Origin: Actinomadura xylanilytica
Lineage (GTDB): Bacteria; Actinomycetota; Actinomycetes; Streptosporangiales; Streptosporangiaceae
Assembly (NCBI RefSeq): GCF_030283145.1
Contig: NZ_JASNWE010000001.1
Coordinates: 310,001 to 374,000, forward strand
Direction: 5' to 3'
Length of the DNA: 64,000 nucleotides
Shown in pieces: positions 50,132-59,862 of this stretch (positions are counted from its first letter, which is position 1; each line of letters opens with the position of its first letter). Both the position numbers and the translations under genes were made by a program. The notes below the pieces were generated by a model that was not told the DNA's origin, searched no databases, and was given only the letters and a program-made list of their open reading frames with translations.

Positions 50132-51949
50132 TCAGTGCCCCAGGCGGTTCACCAGGGCGTTGTACTCGTCCCACAGCTCGCTCGGCAGGTGGTCGCCGAA
50201 GGTGTCGAAGTGGCCGGGTACCAGGGCGGCCTCCTGCTTCCACACCTCGGTGTCGACCGACAGCAGCGTGTCCAGGTCGGCCGGGGCGATCTCCAGGCCG
50301 TCGGTGTCCAGCGCCGCCTTGGTCGGCAGCTGCCCGATCGGGGACTTGACCGCGTCGGCCTGCCCGTTCAGGCGCTCGACGATCCACTTGAGCACGCGGC
50401 TGTTCTCGCCGAAGCCGGGCCAGATGAACTTGCCGTCGGCGTTCTTGCGGAACCAGTTGACGTAGTAGATCCGCGGCAGCTTCTCCGCGTCGGTGGACCT
50501 GCCGATCTTCAGCCAGTGGCCGAAGTAGTCGCCCATGTTGTAGCCGCAGAACGGCAGCATCGCGAACGGGTCGCGGCGCAGCTCGCCGACCGTGCCCTCG
50601 GCCGCCGCGGTCTTCTCCGAGGCGATGTTGGCGCCGAGGAACACGCCCTGCTGCCAGTCGAACGACTCGGTGACCAGCGGCACCGCGCTGGCCCGGCGCC
50701 CCCCGAACAGGATCGCCGAGATCGGCACGCCCCGGGGGTCCTCCCACTCGGGCGCGATGATCGGGCACTGCCCGGCCGGGGTGGTGAACCGGGCGTTCGG
50801 GTGCGCGGCGGGGGTGCCGGTCCCGGGCGTCCAGTCGTTGCCCTTCCAGTCGGTCAGGTGCGCCGGCGCCTCGTCGGTCAGGCCCTCCCACCACACGTCG
50901 CCGTCGTCGGTGAGCGCGACGTTGGTGAAGATGCTGTTGCCCCACAGCGTCTTGACCGCGTTGGCGTTGGTGCTCTCGCCGGTGCCGGGCGCGACGCCGA
51001 AGAAGCCGGCCTCGGGGTTGATCGCGTAGAGCCGGCCGTCCTCGCCGAACCGCATCCACGCGATGTCGTCGCCGATCGTCTCGACCTTCCAGCCCGGGAT
51101 GGTCGGCTCCAGCATCGCCAGGTTGGTCTTGCCGCACGCGGACGGGAACGCCGCGGCCACGTAGCGGGTCTCGCCCTCCGGCGGGGTCAGCTTCAGGATG
51201 AGCATGTGCTCGGCCATCCAGCCCTCGTCACGGGCCATGGTCGAGGCGATGCGCAGCGCGTAGCACTTCTTGCCCAGCAGGGCGTTGCCGCCGTAGCCGG
51301 ACCCGTAGGACCAGATCTCCCTGGTCTCGGGGAAGTGGGTGATGTACTTGGTGGAGTTGCACGGCCACGGCACGTCGGCCCGGCCCTGCTCCAGCGGGGC
51401 ACCGACCGAGTGCACGGCCTTGACGAACGAGCCGCGCTCCTCGATCAGCCGCAGCGCGCCCGCGCCCATCCGGGTCATGATCTTCATCGAGACCGCGACG
51501 TAGGCCGAGTCGGTGATCTCCACGCCGAGCTGCGAGATCGAGCCGCCGAGCGGGCCCATGCAGAACGGCACCACGTACATGGTGCGGCCCTTCATGCAGC
51601 CCTCGAACAGCTCGCCGAGGGTCGTCCGCATCTCGGCGGGCGCGACCCAGTTGTTGGTCGGCCCGGCGTCCTCGGACTTCTCCGAGCAGATGAACGTCCG
51701 GTCCTCGACCCGCGCGACGTCGGTCGGGTCGGAGGCGGCGTAGAAGCTGTTGGGGCGCTTGGCGGGGTCGAGCCGTTTGAACGTGCCCTGCTCGACCAGG
51801 AGGCCGGTGAGGCGCTCCCATTCGGCGTCCGAGCCGTCACACCACTCGACGCGGTCGGGCTGGGTCAGCTCGGCGATCCCACGCACCCAGTCAGTCAGGT
51901 CGGTGTGACTGGTCGGGGCCTGGTCGAGGCCGGGGATCCGGTTGGACAC
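50132..51949 (-). CDS. pckG: Phosphoenolpyruvate carboxykinase (GTP)
   Basis: 605 residues, the length of GTP-type PEPCK. The P-loop (kinase-1) is [17 protein letters not shown] (about 264-280) with the hyper-reactive Cys of GTP enzymes. Mn2+ and substrate residues lie in [20 protein letters not shown] and [20 protein letters not shown]. The omega-loop lid region is [20 protein letters not shown]. It converts oxaloacetate to phosphoenolpyruvate for gluconeogenesis. GTG 51949 has AAGGAG. The upstream region carries a DasR-like site (52015-52028) and a Crp-like site (52062-52077), suggesting sugar- and cAMP-linked control. Confidence 0.96.
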   Translation of the reverse strand: MSNRIPGLDQAPTSHTDLTDWVRGIAELTQPDRVEWCDGSDAEWERLTGLLVEQGTFKRLDPAKRPNSFYAASDPTDVARVEDRTFICSEKSEDAGPTNNWVAPAEMRTTLGELFEGCMKGRTMYVVPFCMGPLGGSISQLGVEITDSAYVAVSMKIMTRMGAGALRLIEERGSFVKAVHSVGAPLEQGRADVPWPCNSTKYITHFPETREIWSYGSGYGGNALLGKKCYALRIASTMARDEGWMAEHMLILKLTPPEGETRYVAAAFPSACGKTNLAMLEPTIPGWKVETIGDDIAWMRFGEDGRLYAINPEAGFFGVAPGTGESTNANAVKTLWGNSIFTNVALTDDGDVWWEGLTDEAPAHLTDWKGNDWTPGTGTPAAHPNARFTTPAGQCPIIAPEWEDPRGVPISAILFGGRRASAVPLVTESFDWQQGVFLGANIASEKTAAAEGTVGELRRDPFAMLPFCGYNMGDYFGHWLKIGRSTDAEKLPRIYYVNWFRKNADGKFIWPGFGENSRVLKWIVERLNGQADAVKSPIGQLPTKAALDTDGLEIAPADLDTLLSVDTEVWKQEAALVPGHFDTFGDHLPSELWDEYNALVNRLGH

Positions 51950-52014
51950 GGGGCAACTCCTTCAGCGATTCGCAGGATCTTTGCATGATGAACAAGACCG
52001 TGCGTTTTTGCCAT

Positions 52015-52028
52015 TTGGTCTGGACCAA
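52015..52028. promoter_or_regulatory. DasR-like operator upstream of pckG
   Basis: TTGGTCTGGACCAA has perfect 6-bp arms around TG. The 12-bp core TGGTCTGGACCA differs at one base from the dre consensus TGGTCTAGACCA of DasR, the GntR-family regulator of N-acetylglucosamine use. It ends 66 bases upstream of the pckG start. Confidence 0.65.
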
Positions 52029-52061
52029 TCGCGCCCTCTTTTGGGCCTTCCCGAAGGGTTT

Positions 52062-52077
52062 TGTGATTGATATCACT
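52062..52077. promoter_or_regulatory. Crp/GlxR-like site upstream of pckG
   Basis: TGTGA-TTGATA-TCACT: 15 positions fit TGTGA-N6-TCACA with one mismatch. It is 113 bases upstream of the pckG start, between that gene and the end of modC. Crp-type activation of gluconeogenic genes would be consistent. Confidence 0.6.
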
Positions 52078-52127
52078 TGGATACCGGGCCCTGACCCCGG
52101 ACACGGCCCATCCGGGCCCGCAGCCTT

Positions 52128-53171
52128 TCAAGCTGGGTAAACATGCGTCTCGGTGGCCTTGACAGCTGCCCATACCAGGCTGCCCTCCGCCAATCCGAGC
52201 TCCGCCACCGCTCCCGGCGTCACATCGGCGGACGCCGCGAAGGGCGGCCCGTCCAACTGGACCCGGACCCGATCCCCCTGCCGTTCGATCGCTGCCACCC
52301 GGGCCCGCCACAGATTGCGCGGGCTGCCGTCGGGCCGGGTCCGGTACAGCGCGACCGCCGATGGCGCGAAGGCCAGGAAAACGTCACCAGTCAGAGAGTC
52401 CACGGTGTCGAGCTTGCCGGCGCCGTCCTCGATCGCGACGGTCCCGCCGTCGGCCCGGCCCCGGTACAGGTTCAGCCCGACCAGGCGCGCGACGTAGTCG
52501 GTGCGCGGACGGCGGGCGACCTCGGCGGGCGTGCCCCGCTGCACCAACCGTCCCCGCTCCAGCACCACCAACCGGTCGGCGAGCACCATCGCGTCCAGCG
52601 GATCATGCGTCACCAGCACGGCCGCGCCCTCGAACCCGGCGAGGTGGCGGCGCAGCGCGGCGCGGATCTCCAGCCGGGTGTGCGCGTCCAGCGCCGCGAG
52701 CGGCTCGTCGAGCAGCAGCAGCCCCGGCCGCACCGCGAGCGCGCGGGCCAGCGCGACCCGCTGCGCCTGCCCGCCCGACAGCGCCCGCGGACGGGACGCG
52801 GCGTGCCCGGCGAGGCCGACCCGGTCCAGCCACTCGGCGGCGATGCGGCGCGCGTCGCGGCGGCCCGTCCCCTGGCAGCGCGGCCCGAAGGCGACGTTGT
52901 CGAGCGCGCTGAGATGCGGGAAGAGCAGGTAGTCCTGGAACACCATGCCGATCCCGCGCCGCTCGGCCGGCAGCGGGCGCAGATCGGCGCCGTCCACCCG
53001 GATGTGCCCGCCCGCCATCGCGACCAGGCCCGCCAGGGCGCGCAGCGCGGTGCTCTTGCCCGCGCCGTTCGGCCCGAGCAGCGCCACCACCTCGCCGGGG
53101 GCCGCAGCGAGTTCGAGGTCGAGGTCGAACGCGCCGCGCCGCACCACCAGCCGCGCGTCCAGCCCGCTCAC
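52128..53171 (-). CDS. modC: Molybdate ABC transporter ATPase
   Basis: 347 residues. Walker A GPNGAGKS (about 34-41), signature ALSGGQAQRVALARALA (about 128-144), Walker B LLLLDEPLAALD (about 150-161), H-loop VLVTHDPLDAM. The C-terminal TOBE/Mop-like domain (about 285-345) includes VRVQLDGPPFAASADVTPGA, as in ModC. GTG 53171 overlaps the modB stop (GTGA). It energises molybdate uptake with ModA and ModB. Confidence 0.92.
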   Translation of the reverse strand: MSGLDARLVVRRGAFDLDLELAAAPGEVVALLGPNGAGKSTALRALAGLVAMAGGHIRVDGADLRPLPAERRGIGMVFQDYLLFPHLSALDNVAFGPRCQGTGRRDARRIAAEWLDRVGLAGHAASRPRALSGGQAQRVALARALAVRPGLLLLDEPLAALDAHTRLEIRAALRRHLAGFEGAAVLVTHDPLDAMVLADRLVVLERGRLVQRGTPAEVARRPRTDYVARLVGLNLYRGRADGGTVAIEDGAGKLDTVDSLTGDVFLAFAPSAVALYRTRPDGSPRNLWRARVAAIERQGDRVRVQLDGPPFAASADVTPGAVAELGLAEGSLVWAAVKATETHVYPA

Positions 53172-54040
53172 GAGGCGCTCACCCACCGGTCGCGGAGCGC
53201 GGCGAGCACCACCACCGAGACGGCGAGCAGCACCAGGCTGAGCACGATGGCGGCCTGCGGGTCGGTCTCCAGCGCGAGGTAGACGGCCAGCGGCATGGTC
53301 TGCGTCCGGCCCGGGAAGTTGCCCGCGAACGTGATCGTCGCGCCGAACTCGCCGAGCGCGCGGGCCCAGCACAGGATCGCCCCGGCCGCGACGCCCGGCG
53401 CGACCAGCGGCAGGGTGACCCGGCGGAAGATCGTCCAGCGGGTCGCGCCGAGCGTGGCGGCGGCCTCCTCGAACCGCAGGTCGGCGGCGCGGAGCGCGCC
53501 CTCGACGCTGATCACCAGGAACGGCATCGCCACGAACGTCTCGGCCAGCACCACACCCGCCGTGGTGAACGGCAGCGTCAGGCCGAACGCCGAGTCCAGC
53601 CATCCGCCGACCAGGCCGCGGCGCCCGAGCACCAGCAGCAGCGCCACGCCGCCGACCACCGGCGGCAGCACCAGCGGGACGGTGACCAGTGCCCGCACCA
53701 CCCGCGCGCCGGGGAACGGGACGCGTGCCAGCAGCCACGCCAGCGGCACCCCGAGCAGCAGGCACAGCACGGTCGCCAGGGTGGCGCTCACCAGTGACAG
53801 CCTCAGCGCCTCCAGCACCTGCGGCTCGGCCAGCCGCGTCCCGAGGGTCGACCAGGGGGCGCGCACCAGCAGGCCCACGAGAGGCAGCACCAGGAACGCC
53901 AGGCCCGCCAGAGCGGGCAGGAGCAGCATCCACGGCGGGCGTCCCGGCAGCCGGTCGGCGCCCGCACCGGCGCGCCGCTCCCGCCGCTCGGGCCGCTCCC
54001 CCCGCTCAGGGCGGCCCGGACGGCCCGGCCACCGGCTCAC
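53168..54040 (-). CDS. modB: Molybdate ABC transporter permease
   Basis: 290 residues. After a basic N-terminal stretch (GRPERGERPERRERR) there are six helices, with the ABC permease EAA-type loop EEAAATLGATRWTIFRRVTL (about 210-229), followed by LPLVAPGVAAGAILCWARAL and GEFGATITFAGNFPGRTQTM, the ModB hallmark. GTG 54040 overlaps the modA stop by 4 bases. An internal Met before the first helix is an alternative start. Confidence 0.92.
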   Translation of the reverse strand: MSRWPGRPGRPERGERPERRERRAGAGADRLPGRPPWMLLLPALAGLAFLVLPLVGLLVRAPWSTLGTRLAEPQVLEALRLSLVSATLATVLCLLLGVPLAWLLARVPFPGARVVRALVTVPLVLPPVVGGVALLLVLGRRGLVGGWLDSAFGLTLPFTTAGVVLAETFVAMPFLVISVEGALRAADLRFEEAAATLGATRWTIFRRVTLPLVAPGVAAGAILCWARALGEFGATITFAGNFPGRTQTMPLAVYLALETDPQAAIVLSLVLLAVSVVVLAALRDRWVSAS

Positions 54041-54810
54041 GGCGACTCGAAGCCCGCCCCAGTCAGCACCGTCCGCCCCTGCTGGGACAGCACCAGCCGG
54101 ACGAACTCCCCGGCCGGCCCCGGCTGGGGCGCCTTGGCGAGCGCGGCGATCGGATAGTCGTTGATCGCCTTGGCCGACTCGGCAAACTCGATGCCCTTGA
54201 CCTGCGGCGACGCGGCCTTCACATCGCTGCGGTAGACCAGGCCGGCGTCGGCCTCGCCGAGCCTGACCTTGGTGAGCACCGCCTTGACATCCTGCTCCTG
54301 CGACACCGGGCGGATCGTGACGCCGGCCGCGGCGGCGGCCTTCTTGGCGGCGGCCCCGCACGGGACCTGTTCGGCGCACAGCACCACCTTGAGCGTGGGC
54401 CCGGTCAGGTCCGGCAGCCCGTGGATCTTGCCGGGGTCGTCCTTGGGGACGGCGATGACCAGGCGGTTGCGCGCGAACACCCGGGGCGGCCCGGACGCGG
54501 CGCCGTCATCGGTCACCGGCTTCATCGTGGCCGGACTCGCGGCGGCGAACACGTCGGCGGGGGCGCCCTCGGTGATCTGCTTGGCGAGGGTGGAGCTGCC
54601 GCCGAAGTTGAACCTGACCTTCAGCCCCGGGTGCGAGCCCTCGAACGCCGCGCCGAGGGCGGTGAAGGTCTCGGTGAGGGACGCGGCGGCGAACACGGTC
54701 AGGGTCCTGCCGCCCGATGCCGGCGACGCCTCGCCGTCGCCGGTGTCGCCGCAACCGGTCACGGACGCCAGGGACAGTGCGGTGACGGCCACCGCGATGC
54801 GCTTCAGCAC
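54037..54810 (-). CDS. modA: Molybdate-binding lipoprotein
   Basis: 257 residues. Lipoprotein signal: KRIAVAVTALSLASVTGC with lipobox ending in Cys about residue 20. The mature domain starts LTVFAAASLTETFTALGAAF, has the ModA marks GGSSTLAKQITEGAPADVF and NRLVIAVPKDDP, and ends VRLVLSQQGRTVLTGAGF. It captures molybdate outside the membrane. GTG 54810 is chosen for GAGGAG 6 bases upstream. First of modABC; the HTH-TOBE gene lies 26 bases upstream. Confidence 0.93.
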   Translation of the reverse strand: MLKRIAVAVTALSLASVTGCGDTGDGEASPASGGRTLTVFAAASLTETFTALGAAFEGSHPGLKVRFNFGGSSTLAKQITEGAPADVFAAASPATMKPVTDDGAASGPPRVFARNRLVIAVPKDDPGKIHGLPDLTGPTLKVVLCAEQVPCGAAAKKAAAAAGVTIRPVSQEQDVKAVLTKVRLGEADAGLVYRSDVKAASPQVKGIEFAESAKAINDYPIAALAKAPQPGPAGEFVRLVLSQQGRTVLTGAGFESP

Positions 54811-54836
54811 GGTTCTCCTCTGGGGGGCGGGGGGGA

Positions 54837-55244
54837 TCACCCGGGATCGGACACCTCGACGACGACGTTGGTGGACTTCACGACCGCCTCGGCGACCACG
54901 CCGACCTCCAGCCCGAGCTCGTCGGCGGCCTCCCGGCTCATCAGCGACACCACCCGGAACGGGCCGGCCTGGATCTCCACCTGGGCCATCACCCCGTCGC
55001 GGACCACGTCGGTCACGATGCCGCGCATCCGGTTGCGCGCGGAGGAGAACCGTTCGGCCTGGTCGGACGCGGCGCCGGCGCGCGCCTGGGCGCGGACGAA
55101 GGCGGCGAGGTCGGCCCCGGGGACGCGGCGGTGCCCGTGCCCGTCGCGGGCGGCGGTGAGCCGTCCGCCGTCCACCCAGCGGCGGACGGTGTCGGCGCTG
55201 ACCCCGAGCAGGGCCGCGGCCTCACTGATCCTGAACGTCGTCAC
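54837..55244 (-). CDS. HTH-TOBE molybdenum-responsive protein
   Basis: 135 residues. N-terminal excisionase/MerR-like HTH: FRISEAAALLGVSADTVRRW (3-22), then DGHGHRRVPGADLAAF. C-terminal Mop/TOBE molybdate-binding unit: RNRMRGIVTDVVRDGVMAQV and VSLMSREAADELGLEVGVVA, closing VVKSTNVVVEV. Such fusions act as molybdate sensors or storage proteins next to mod operons. GTG 55244 may be leaderless: a -10-like TATGCT sits 8 bases upstream and no ribosome site is seen. Operon leader of modABC. Confidence 0.9.
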   Translation of the reverse strand: MTTFRISEAAALLGVSADTVRRWVDGGRLTAARDGHGHRRVPGADLAAFVRAQARAGAASDQAERFSSARNRMRGIVTDVVRDGVMAQVEIQAGPFRVVSLMSREAADELGLEVGVVAEAVVKSTNVVVEVSDPG

Positions 55245-55422
55245 GGAGCAGAAGCATAGACCTTCGCAGATTCGAGGCACACACCGCCATCCGTCCCAGA
55301 TTTGCTAGGCATAACGGCCCGACACCCTGGCGAACACGGCAACAGAATCAGGTTCGGTTCAGCCCTTCCGGTCCCGCCGGACCGATGCCACCATCGTGGG
55401 AGGACGACCGGAAGGCGGAACC

Positions 55423-56427
55423 GTGACCCGAGCACAGCCGACGACGACCCTGGTGATCGACCGGCGCGGAACCGCGAGCCTGCGCTCGCGCGCCGTCTCG
55501 GCGGGCGTCCGCCGGCTCGTCCGGCCGCGGCTGACCAAGGTCGCCGGACTGCCGATCGACGAGCGGGCGCTGCGTCGCGCCGCCGCCCTCGACAGGCTGG
55601 CCGCGCGGGCCCGCCCGGCCCGCGGCACCCACTGCGAGAAGGTGCGCTTCGACGGCTTCGGCGCCGAATGGGTGCACGGCCCGGGGGTGCCGCCCGGACG
55701 CGGCAAGGTCATCCTCTACCTGCACGGCGGGGGCTGGATCTGCTGCGGCCTGAACACCCACCGCCGGATGGTCTCGCGGTTCAGCGCCGCCGCGGGCGTG
55801 CCGGCCCTCTCGGTCGACTACCGGATGATCCCCGCCGTCCCGTTCGAGAAGGAGGTCGACGACTGCGTCACCGCCTACCGCTGGCTGCTGGAGGAGCGGG
55901 GGATCCCGGCCGGGAACATCGTGGTGATGGGCGACTCGGCGGGCGGCCACCTCACCTTCGCGACCGCGCTGCGCGCCCGGGACGAAGGGCTCCCGCTGCC
56001 GGCCGCGCTGGTCGCCCTGTCCCCCATGCTCGACATGGACCTCACCGCCAAGCTCGCGCACGCCAACATGGCACTGGACCCGTCCGCGCCGGGCCCGCTG
56101 CTGGAACGCCTCGTCGAGGGCTTCCTCGGCCATCTCGACCTCGCCGACCCGGCGATCTCACCGGTCCGCGCCGACCTGGGCGGCCTGCCCCCGGTGCTGC
56201 TCACCGCCGGCTCGACCGAGCTGCTCTACTGCGACTCCGAGCTGATGGCGCGGCGGCTGGCCGAGGCCGGCGTGCCCACCACCCTCCAGGTCTGGGACCG
56301 CCAGATCCACGTCTTCCAGATGTTCGGCCCCCTGCTGCCGGAGTCCCGCGCGGCCATCGACGAACTGGGCGCGTTCGTCCGCGGCGCCTACCCGCCCGCC
56401 TCCGGCCAGGCCGCCGTGGACGACTGA
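55423..56427 (+). CDS. HSL-type alpha/beta hydrolase (esterase/lipase)
   Basis: 334 residues. Oxyanion motif YLHGGGWI (about 98-105), nucleophile elbow GDSAGGH (about 169-175), acid Asp region LLTAGSTELLYCDS (about 260-273) and His in DRQIHVFQMF (about 295-304): the HGGG/GDSAG signature of the hormone-sensitive lipase (family IV) esterases. It hydrolyses short-chain esters; the native substrate is unknown. GTG 55423 is preferred to 55396 for GAAGGCGG upstream. No operon partner; the 178-base gap in front holds only the HTH-TOBE promoter. Confidence 0.92.
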   Translation: MTRAQPTTTLVIDRRGTASLRSRAVSAGVRRLVRPRLTKVAGLPIDERALRRAAALDRLAARARPARGTHCEKVRFDGFGAEWVHGPGVPPGRGKVILYLHGGGWICCGLNTHRRMVSRFSAAAGVPALSVDYRMIPAVPFEKEVDDCVTAYRWLLEERGIPAGNIVVMGDSAGGHLTFATALRARDEGLPLPAALVALSPMLDMDLTAKLAHANMALDPSAPGPLLERLVEGFLGHLDLADPAISPVRADLGGLPPVLLTAGSTELLYCDSELMARRLAEAGVPTTLQVWDRQIHVFQMFGPLLPESRAAIDELGAFVRGAYPPASGQAAVDD

Positions 56428-56543
56428 CCCCAGGCGAATTCATTACTCATGCCCCATTCCTCCTGATGTGTGCTTGGAGCGATCCGCTCCGGGTAAAGGG
56501 GACTCCAAAACGGCGACACGTTCGCCGGGCGGGAGGACCGATC

Positions 56544-57215
56544 ATGACTGGGAGCAGGCGAGTACCGCGTACCCGGGGCGCCGTCAGCGGGACCCTGCTG
56601 GTGCTGCTCGGGCTGTGGGGCGGGCTGCTGCCCTTCGCCGGGCCCTACTTCGGCTTCGGCTTCGCCCCCGACCGGACCTGGGTCTACGACACCGACCGCC
56701 TCCAGCTCAGCGTGGCCCCCGCGGTCGCGGCCGGGCTGGGCGGGCTGATCGTGCTGTTCGCCGCCGGCCGCGCGCTCGCGATGCTCGGCGCGTGGGCGGC
56801 AGTGCTCGGCGGCGTCTGGTTCGTGGTCGGCGGCCCCGTGGCCACCCTCTGGGACGTGCCCGGTGTCGGCGGCCCGCTCGGCACCGGAGAGGAACGGCAT
56901 CTGGCCGAGCAGCTCTCCGGCTTCGCCGGGCTCGGCGTCGTCGTGGTGTTCTTCGGCGCGCTCGCGCTCGGGCGCTTCAGCGTCGCCGGCGCACCGGAGC
57001 CGGAGGGGTACCACACGGGCCCGTGGGAGGAACGCCCGCCCGGAGACGCCGCGCGCCCGTCCGGTACCACCCAGCCGATCGCCCCGGTGCACGGACGGTA
57101 CGGGCGCACCTCACAGCAGGACCCGCAGCCGGGCGGTCCCTTCGGGACGCCGCCCGGCACGAGCGGGCCGCCCGACCAGCGTGTGGCGGGCGAGCACGGC
57201 GGCCAGCACCGGTGA
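56544..57215 (+). CDS. Four-helix membrane protein with Pro/Gly-rich tail, unknown
   Basis: 223 residues. Four hydrophobic segments: VSGTLLVLLGLWGGLLPFAG (about 14-34), LSVAPAVAAGLGGLIVLFAA, ALAMLGAWAAVLGGVWFVVG and AGLGVVVVFFGALALGRF. A cytoplasmic, low-complexity tail of 70 residues follows (PGDAARPSGTTQPIAPVHGR). No catalytic motif. GGGAGGA precedes ATG 56544. It resembles small actinobacterial stress-linked membrane proteins, but I cannot name a family. Confidence 0.75.
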   Translation: MTGSRRVPRTRGAVSGTLLVLLGLWGGLLPFAGPYFGFGFAPDRTWVYDTDRLQLSVAPAVAAGLGGLIVLFAAGRALAMLGAWAAVLGGVWFVVGGPVATLWDVPGVGGPLGTGEERHLAEQLSGFAGLGVVVVFFGALALGRFSVAGAPEPEGYHTGPWEERPPGDAARPSGTTQPIAPVHGRYGRTSQQDPQPGGPFGTPPGTSGPPDQRVAGEHGGQHR

Positions 57216-57310
57216 CCGCGCAACTCCTCGGCGGCCTCTGACGGCCTCTGACGGCCACGGCGGCCCCGACAGCTCGGCCGGGGGCGTCCAAGCGGCTCGC
57301 CCGCGGCGGC

Positions 57311-57514
57311 CTATCGGTTCCGGCCGCGCATGTTCCGGACGCTCTTGGTGGTCTCGTAGCTGCCCTTCTCGTCGTCCAGGCGGACGTCGTCGCGGTCGGT
57401 GAACATCGCGACGAAGCCGATCAGCAGGCCCACGCCGCCGATCCACGGCTCGCGCCAGACGAAGCTGAGGGCCAGGCAGGCCACCGCAGCGGAGATGAAC
57501 AGCAAGAGCTTCAC
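57311..57514 (-). CDS. Small two-helix membrane protein (67 residues)
   Basis: VKLLLFISAAVACLALSFVW and IGGVGLLIGFVAMFT form two helices, followed by a charged tail (DRDDVRLDDEKGSYETTKSV) ending MRGRNR. GTG 57514 has GAGGGG at 7 bases, which decides the start over a longer open frame. No known family. The upstream region is A/T-richer (GATAAGC, TATAACC on the complementary strand), consistent with a promoter. Confidence 0.65.
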   Translation of the reverse strand: MKLLLFISAAVACLALSFVWREPWIGGVGLLIGFVAMFTDRDDVRLDDEKGSYETTKSVRNMRGRNR

Positions 57515-57614
57515 GTCGCACCCCTCGACCCGGACCGTCCGTGCACTCGTTGCTCGGGCAACAAGCAAGCGATAGCTTATAACCATCGCCGTGGACAGCA
57601 TCCTGACATGCGGC

Positions 57615-57645
57615 GGCCCGCCCGGGAAAGACTCCCGGACGGGCC
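57615..57645 (-). terminator. Hairpin terminator after der
   Basis: GGCCCGCCCGGGA (57615-57627) pairs with TCCCGGACGGGCC (57633-57645) at 12 of 13 positions, loop AAGAC. It lies 20 bases beyond the der stop on the minus strand and ends the scpA-der gene string. Confidence 0.75.
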
Positions 57646-57664
57646 GTCCACCGCGACGCCGCGG

Positions 57665-59059
57665 CTACTTGCGCTTGCCGCGCTTCTCGCGGATCTTCAT
57701 CGTGATGTCCAGCGGAGTGCCCTCGAAGCCGAAGTCCTCGCGGAGCCGCCGCTCGATGAACCGCCGGTAGCCCTCCTCCAGGAACCCGGAGGTGAACAGC
57801 ACGAACCGCGGCGGACGCACCCCCGCCTGGGTGGCGAACAGCACCCGCGGCTGCTTGCCACCGCGCACCGGGTGCGGATGCGAGTTGACCAGGTCGGCGA
57901 AGAACTGGTTGAGCTTGGCGGTCGGCACCCGGTGGCCCCAGCCGTCCAGGGCCGTCTCCAGGCCCGGCACCAGCTTCTCCATGTGCCGCCCGGTCTTGGC
58001 CGAGATGTTGACCCGCGGCGCCCACCGCGCGTTGTGGAGCTGCCGGTCGATCTCGCGGTCGAGGTAGTGCCGGCGCTCCTCGTCGAGCAGGTCCCACTTG
58101 TTGTAGGCCATCACCAGCGCCCGGCCCGAGTCGATCACCATCGAGATGATCCGCAGGTCCTGCTCGGCCAGCGGCTCGTCGGCGTCGACCAGCACCACCG
58201 CGACCTCGGCGCGCTCCAGCGCCGACTGGGTGCGCAGCGTCGCGTAGAAGTCGGCGCCCTGGTTCTCGCGGTGCCGCCGCCGGATCCCGGCGGTGTCGAT
58301 GAACCGCCAGACCTTGCCGCCGAGCTCGATCTCCTCGTCGACCGGGTCGCGGGTGGTGCCCGCGACCGAGTCGACCACCGCGCGGTTCTCCCCCGCGAGC
58401 TTGTTGAGCAGGCTCGACTTGCCGACGTTGGGCCGGCCGAGCAGCGCCACCCGGCGAGGACCGCCCACCTCGCCGAACGTCTCGGGCGGCGCCTCCACCG
58501 GCAGCGCCTCCAGCACCGCGTCGAGCAGGTCGCCGCTGCCGCGGCCGTGCAGCGCGCTGACCGGGTGCGGCTCGCCGATGCCGAGCGACCACAGCCCGGC
58601 CGCGTCGGCCTCGGTGCCGGCGTCGTCGACCTTGTTGGCCACCAGCACCACCGGCTTGCCCGAGCGCCGCAGGATCTCCACCACGGCCTCGTCGACATCG
58701 GTGGCGCCCACGGTCGCGTCGACCACGAACATCACCACCTCCGCCAGGTCGACCGCCAGCCGCGCCTGCTCGGCGATGGCCGCGGCCAGCCCGGTGGCCT
58801 CGGGCAGCCAGCCGCCGGTGTCGACCACCGTGAACCGCCGCCCGCTCCAGTCGGCGTCGTAGGCGACCCGGTCCCGGGTCACCCCCGGCACGTCCTCCAC
58901 GACCGCCTCACGGCGGCCGAGGATCCGGTTGACCAGCGTCGACTTGCCCACGTTGGGCCGTCCCACCACCGCCACCACCGGCGCCGGCGGCAGGTCCCGC
59001 TCCAGGCCGTCCGCGTCGTCGAACGCGCCGGCCGCCATCTCGATCTCGTTTTCGCTCAC
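57665..59059 (-). CDS. der: GTPase Der (EngA), two G domains
   Basis: 464 residues. The first G domain has [20 protein letters not shown] (about 28-47), VVDTGGW and NKVDD. The second has [20 protein letters not shown] (about 201-220), IDTAGIRRR and NKWDLL. The C-terminal KH-like domain ends [14 protein letters not shown]. Der is essential for 50S ribosome subunit assembly. GTG 59059. It is the last gene of the run from scpA, 140 bases after cmk. Confidence 0.97.
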   Translation of the reverse strand: MSENEIEMAAGAFDDADGLERDLPPAPVVAVVGRPNVGKSTLVNRILGRREAVVEDVPGVTRDRVAYDADWSGRRFTVVDTGGWLPEATGLAAAIAEQARLAVDLAEVVMFVVDATVGATDVDEAVVEILRRSGKPVVLVANKVDDAGTEADAAGLWSLGIGEPHPVSALHGRGSGDLLDAVLEALPVEAPPETFGEVGGPRRVALLGRPNVGKSSLLNKLAGENRAVVDSVAGTTRDPVDEEIELGGKVWRFIDTAGIRRRHRENQGADFYATLRTQSALERAEVAVVLVDADEPLAEQDLRIISMVIDSGRALVMAYNKWDLLDEERRHYLDREIDRQLHNARWAPRVNISAKTGRHMEKLVPGLETALDGWGHRVPTAKLNQFFADLVNSHPHPVRGGKQPRVLFATQAGVRPPRFVLFTSGFLEEGYRRFIERRLREDFGFEGTPLDITMKIREKRGKRK

Positions 59060-59199
59060 GTGTTCCCCGCGTGCTTCCGGGGCGCTTTCAGGCGCCGTCT
59101 TCCCTCGTCGCTCGTCGCTCGCTCGTCAGTCCAGACGACGCCGCGCCCCTCCAGCCCGCTCGAGCCCGGCACGCCCCGGCTCGGGGACGGCCCGCATGC

Positions 59200-59862
59200 T
59201 CACGTCCGCTCTTTCGCGAGGCGGACGACCGCCTCGACGACCTCGCCGAGCCCGAGCTCGGTCGAGTCGATCTCGTGCGCGTCCGCGGCCTTGGCCAGCG
59301 GCGACGCCGTCCGGGTCGAGTCGAGCCGGTCGCGGCGCGCCTGCTCGGTGCGGGTCACGGTGACCGTGACGCCCGGGTCGGCGGCCAGGTCCTTGGCCCG
59401 CCGCTGGGCGCGCGTCTCCTCGCTGGCGGTCAGGTAGACCTTGACCGGGGCGCCGGGCACGACGACGGTGCCGATGTCGCGGCCCTCGACCACGATGCCG
59501 CCGGCACCGATGATCTCGCGCTGGAGCTCGACCAGCCGGGCCCGGACCGCCGGGACGGAGCTGACCGCGCTGACCGCGTTGGTGACCTCGCGGGTGCGGA
59601 TCGGCTCGGCCACGTCGGTGCCGTCGACCGTGATCGTGGGGCCGTCGGGGTCGGTGCCGGAGGCGATGACCGGCTCGGCGGCGCGGGCGGCGACCGCCTC
59701 GGCGTCCTCGACCGCGACATCCTGCCGCAGCATCCACCAGGTCATGGCCCGGTACATGGCGCCGGTGTCGAGGTACCGCAGTCCGAGCGCGCGGGCCACG
59801 CCCTTGGACGCGCTGGACTTGCCCGACCCGGAGGGGCCGTCCATGGCGATGACGAGCGTCAC
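59200..59862 (-). CDS. cmk: Cytidylate kinase
   Basis: 220 residues. P-loop AMDGPSGSGKSSASKGVA (5-22), then YLDTGAMYRAMTWWML, and the CMP-binding FVVVEGRDIGTVV-type text (VVEGRDIGTVVVPGAPVKVY). The lid DPGVTVTVTRTEQARRD and the end segment DSTELGLGEVVEAVVRL are typical. It phosphorylates CMP and dCMP. GTG 59862 with AGGGAA. It is placed, as usual in actinobacteria, between tyrA and der. Confidence 0.96.
   Translation of the reverse strand: MTLVIAMDGPSGSGKSSASKGVARALGLRYLDTGAMYRAMTWWMLRQDVAVEDAEAVAARAAEPVIASGTDPDGPTITVDGTDVAEPIRTREVTNAVSAVSSVPAVRARLVELQREIIGAGGIVVEGRDIGTVVVPGAPVKVYLTASEETRAQRRAKDLAADPGVTVTVTRTEQARRDRLDSTRTASPLAKAADAHEIDSTELGLGEVVEAVVRLAKERT

Noticed and set aside
56467..56495. 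SigB/SigF-like promoter (GTGTG ... GGGTA) before the membrane protein at 56544
   Set aside because: GGGTA is present, but the -35 match is weak and the spacing (19 bases) is too long.
57233..57252. Tandem GGCCTCTGAC repeat after the 56544 gene
   Set aside because: Only two copies of 10 bp with no structure or association; probably chance slippage.
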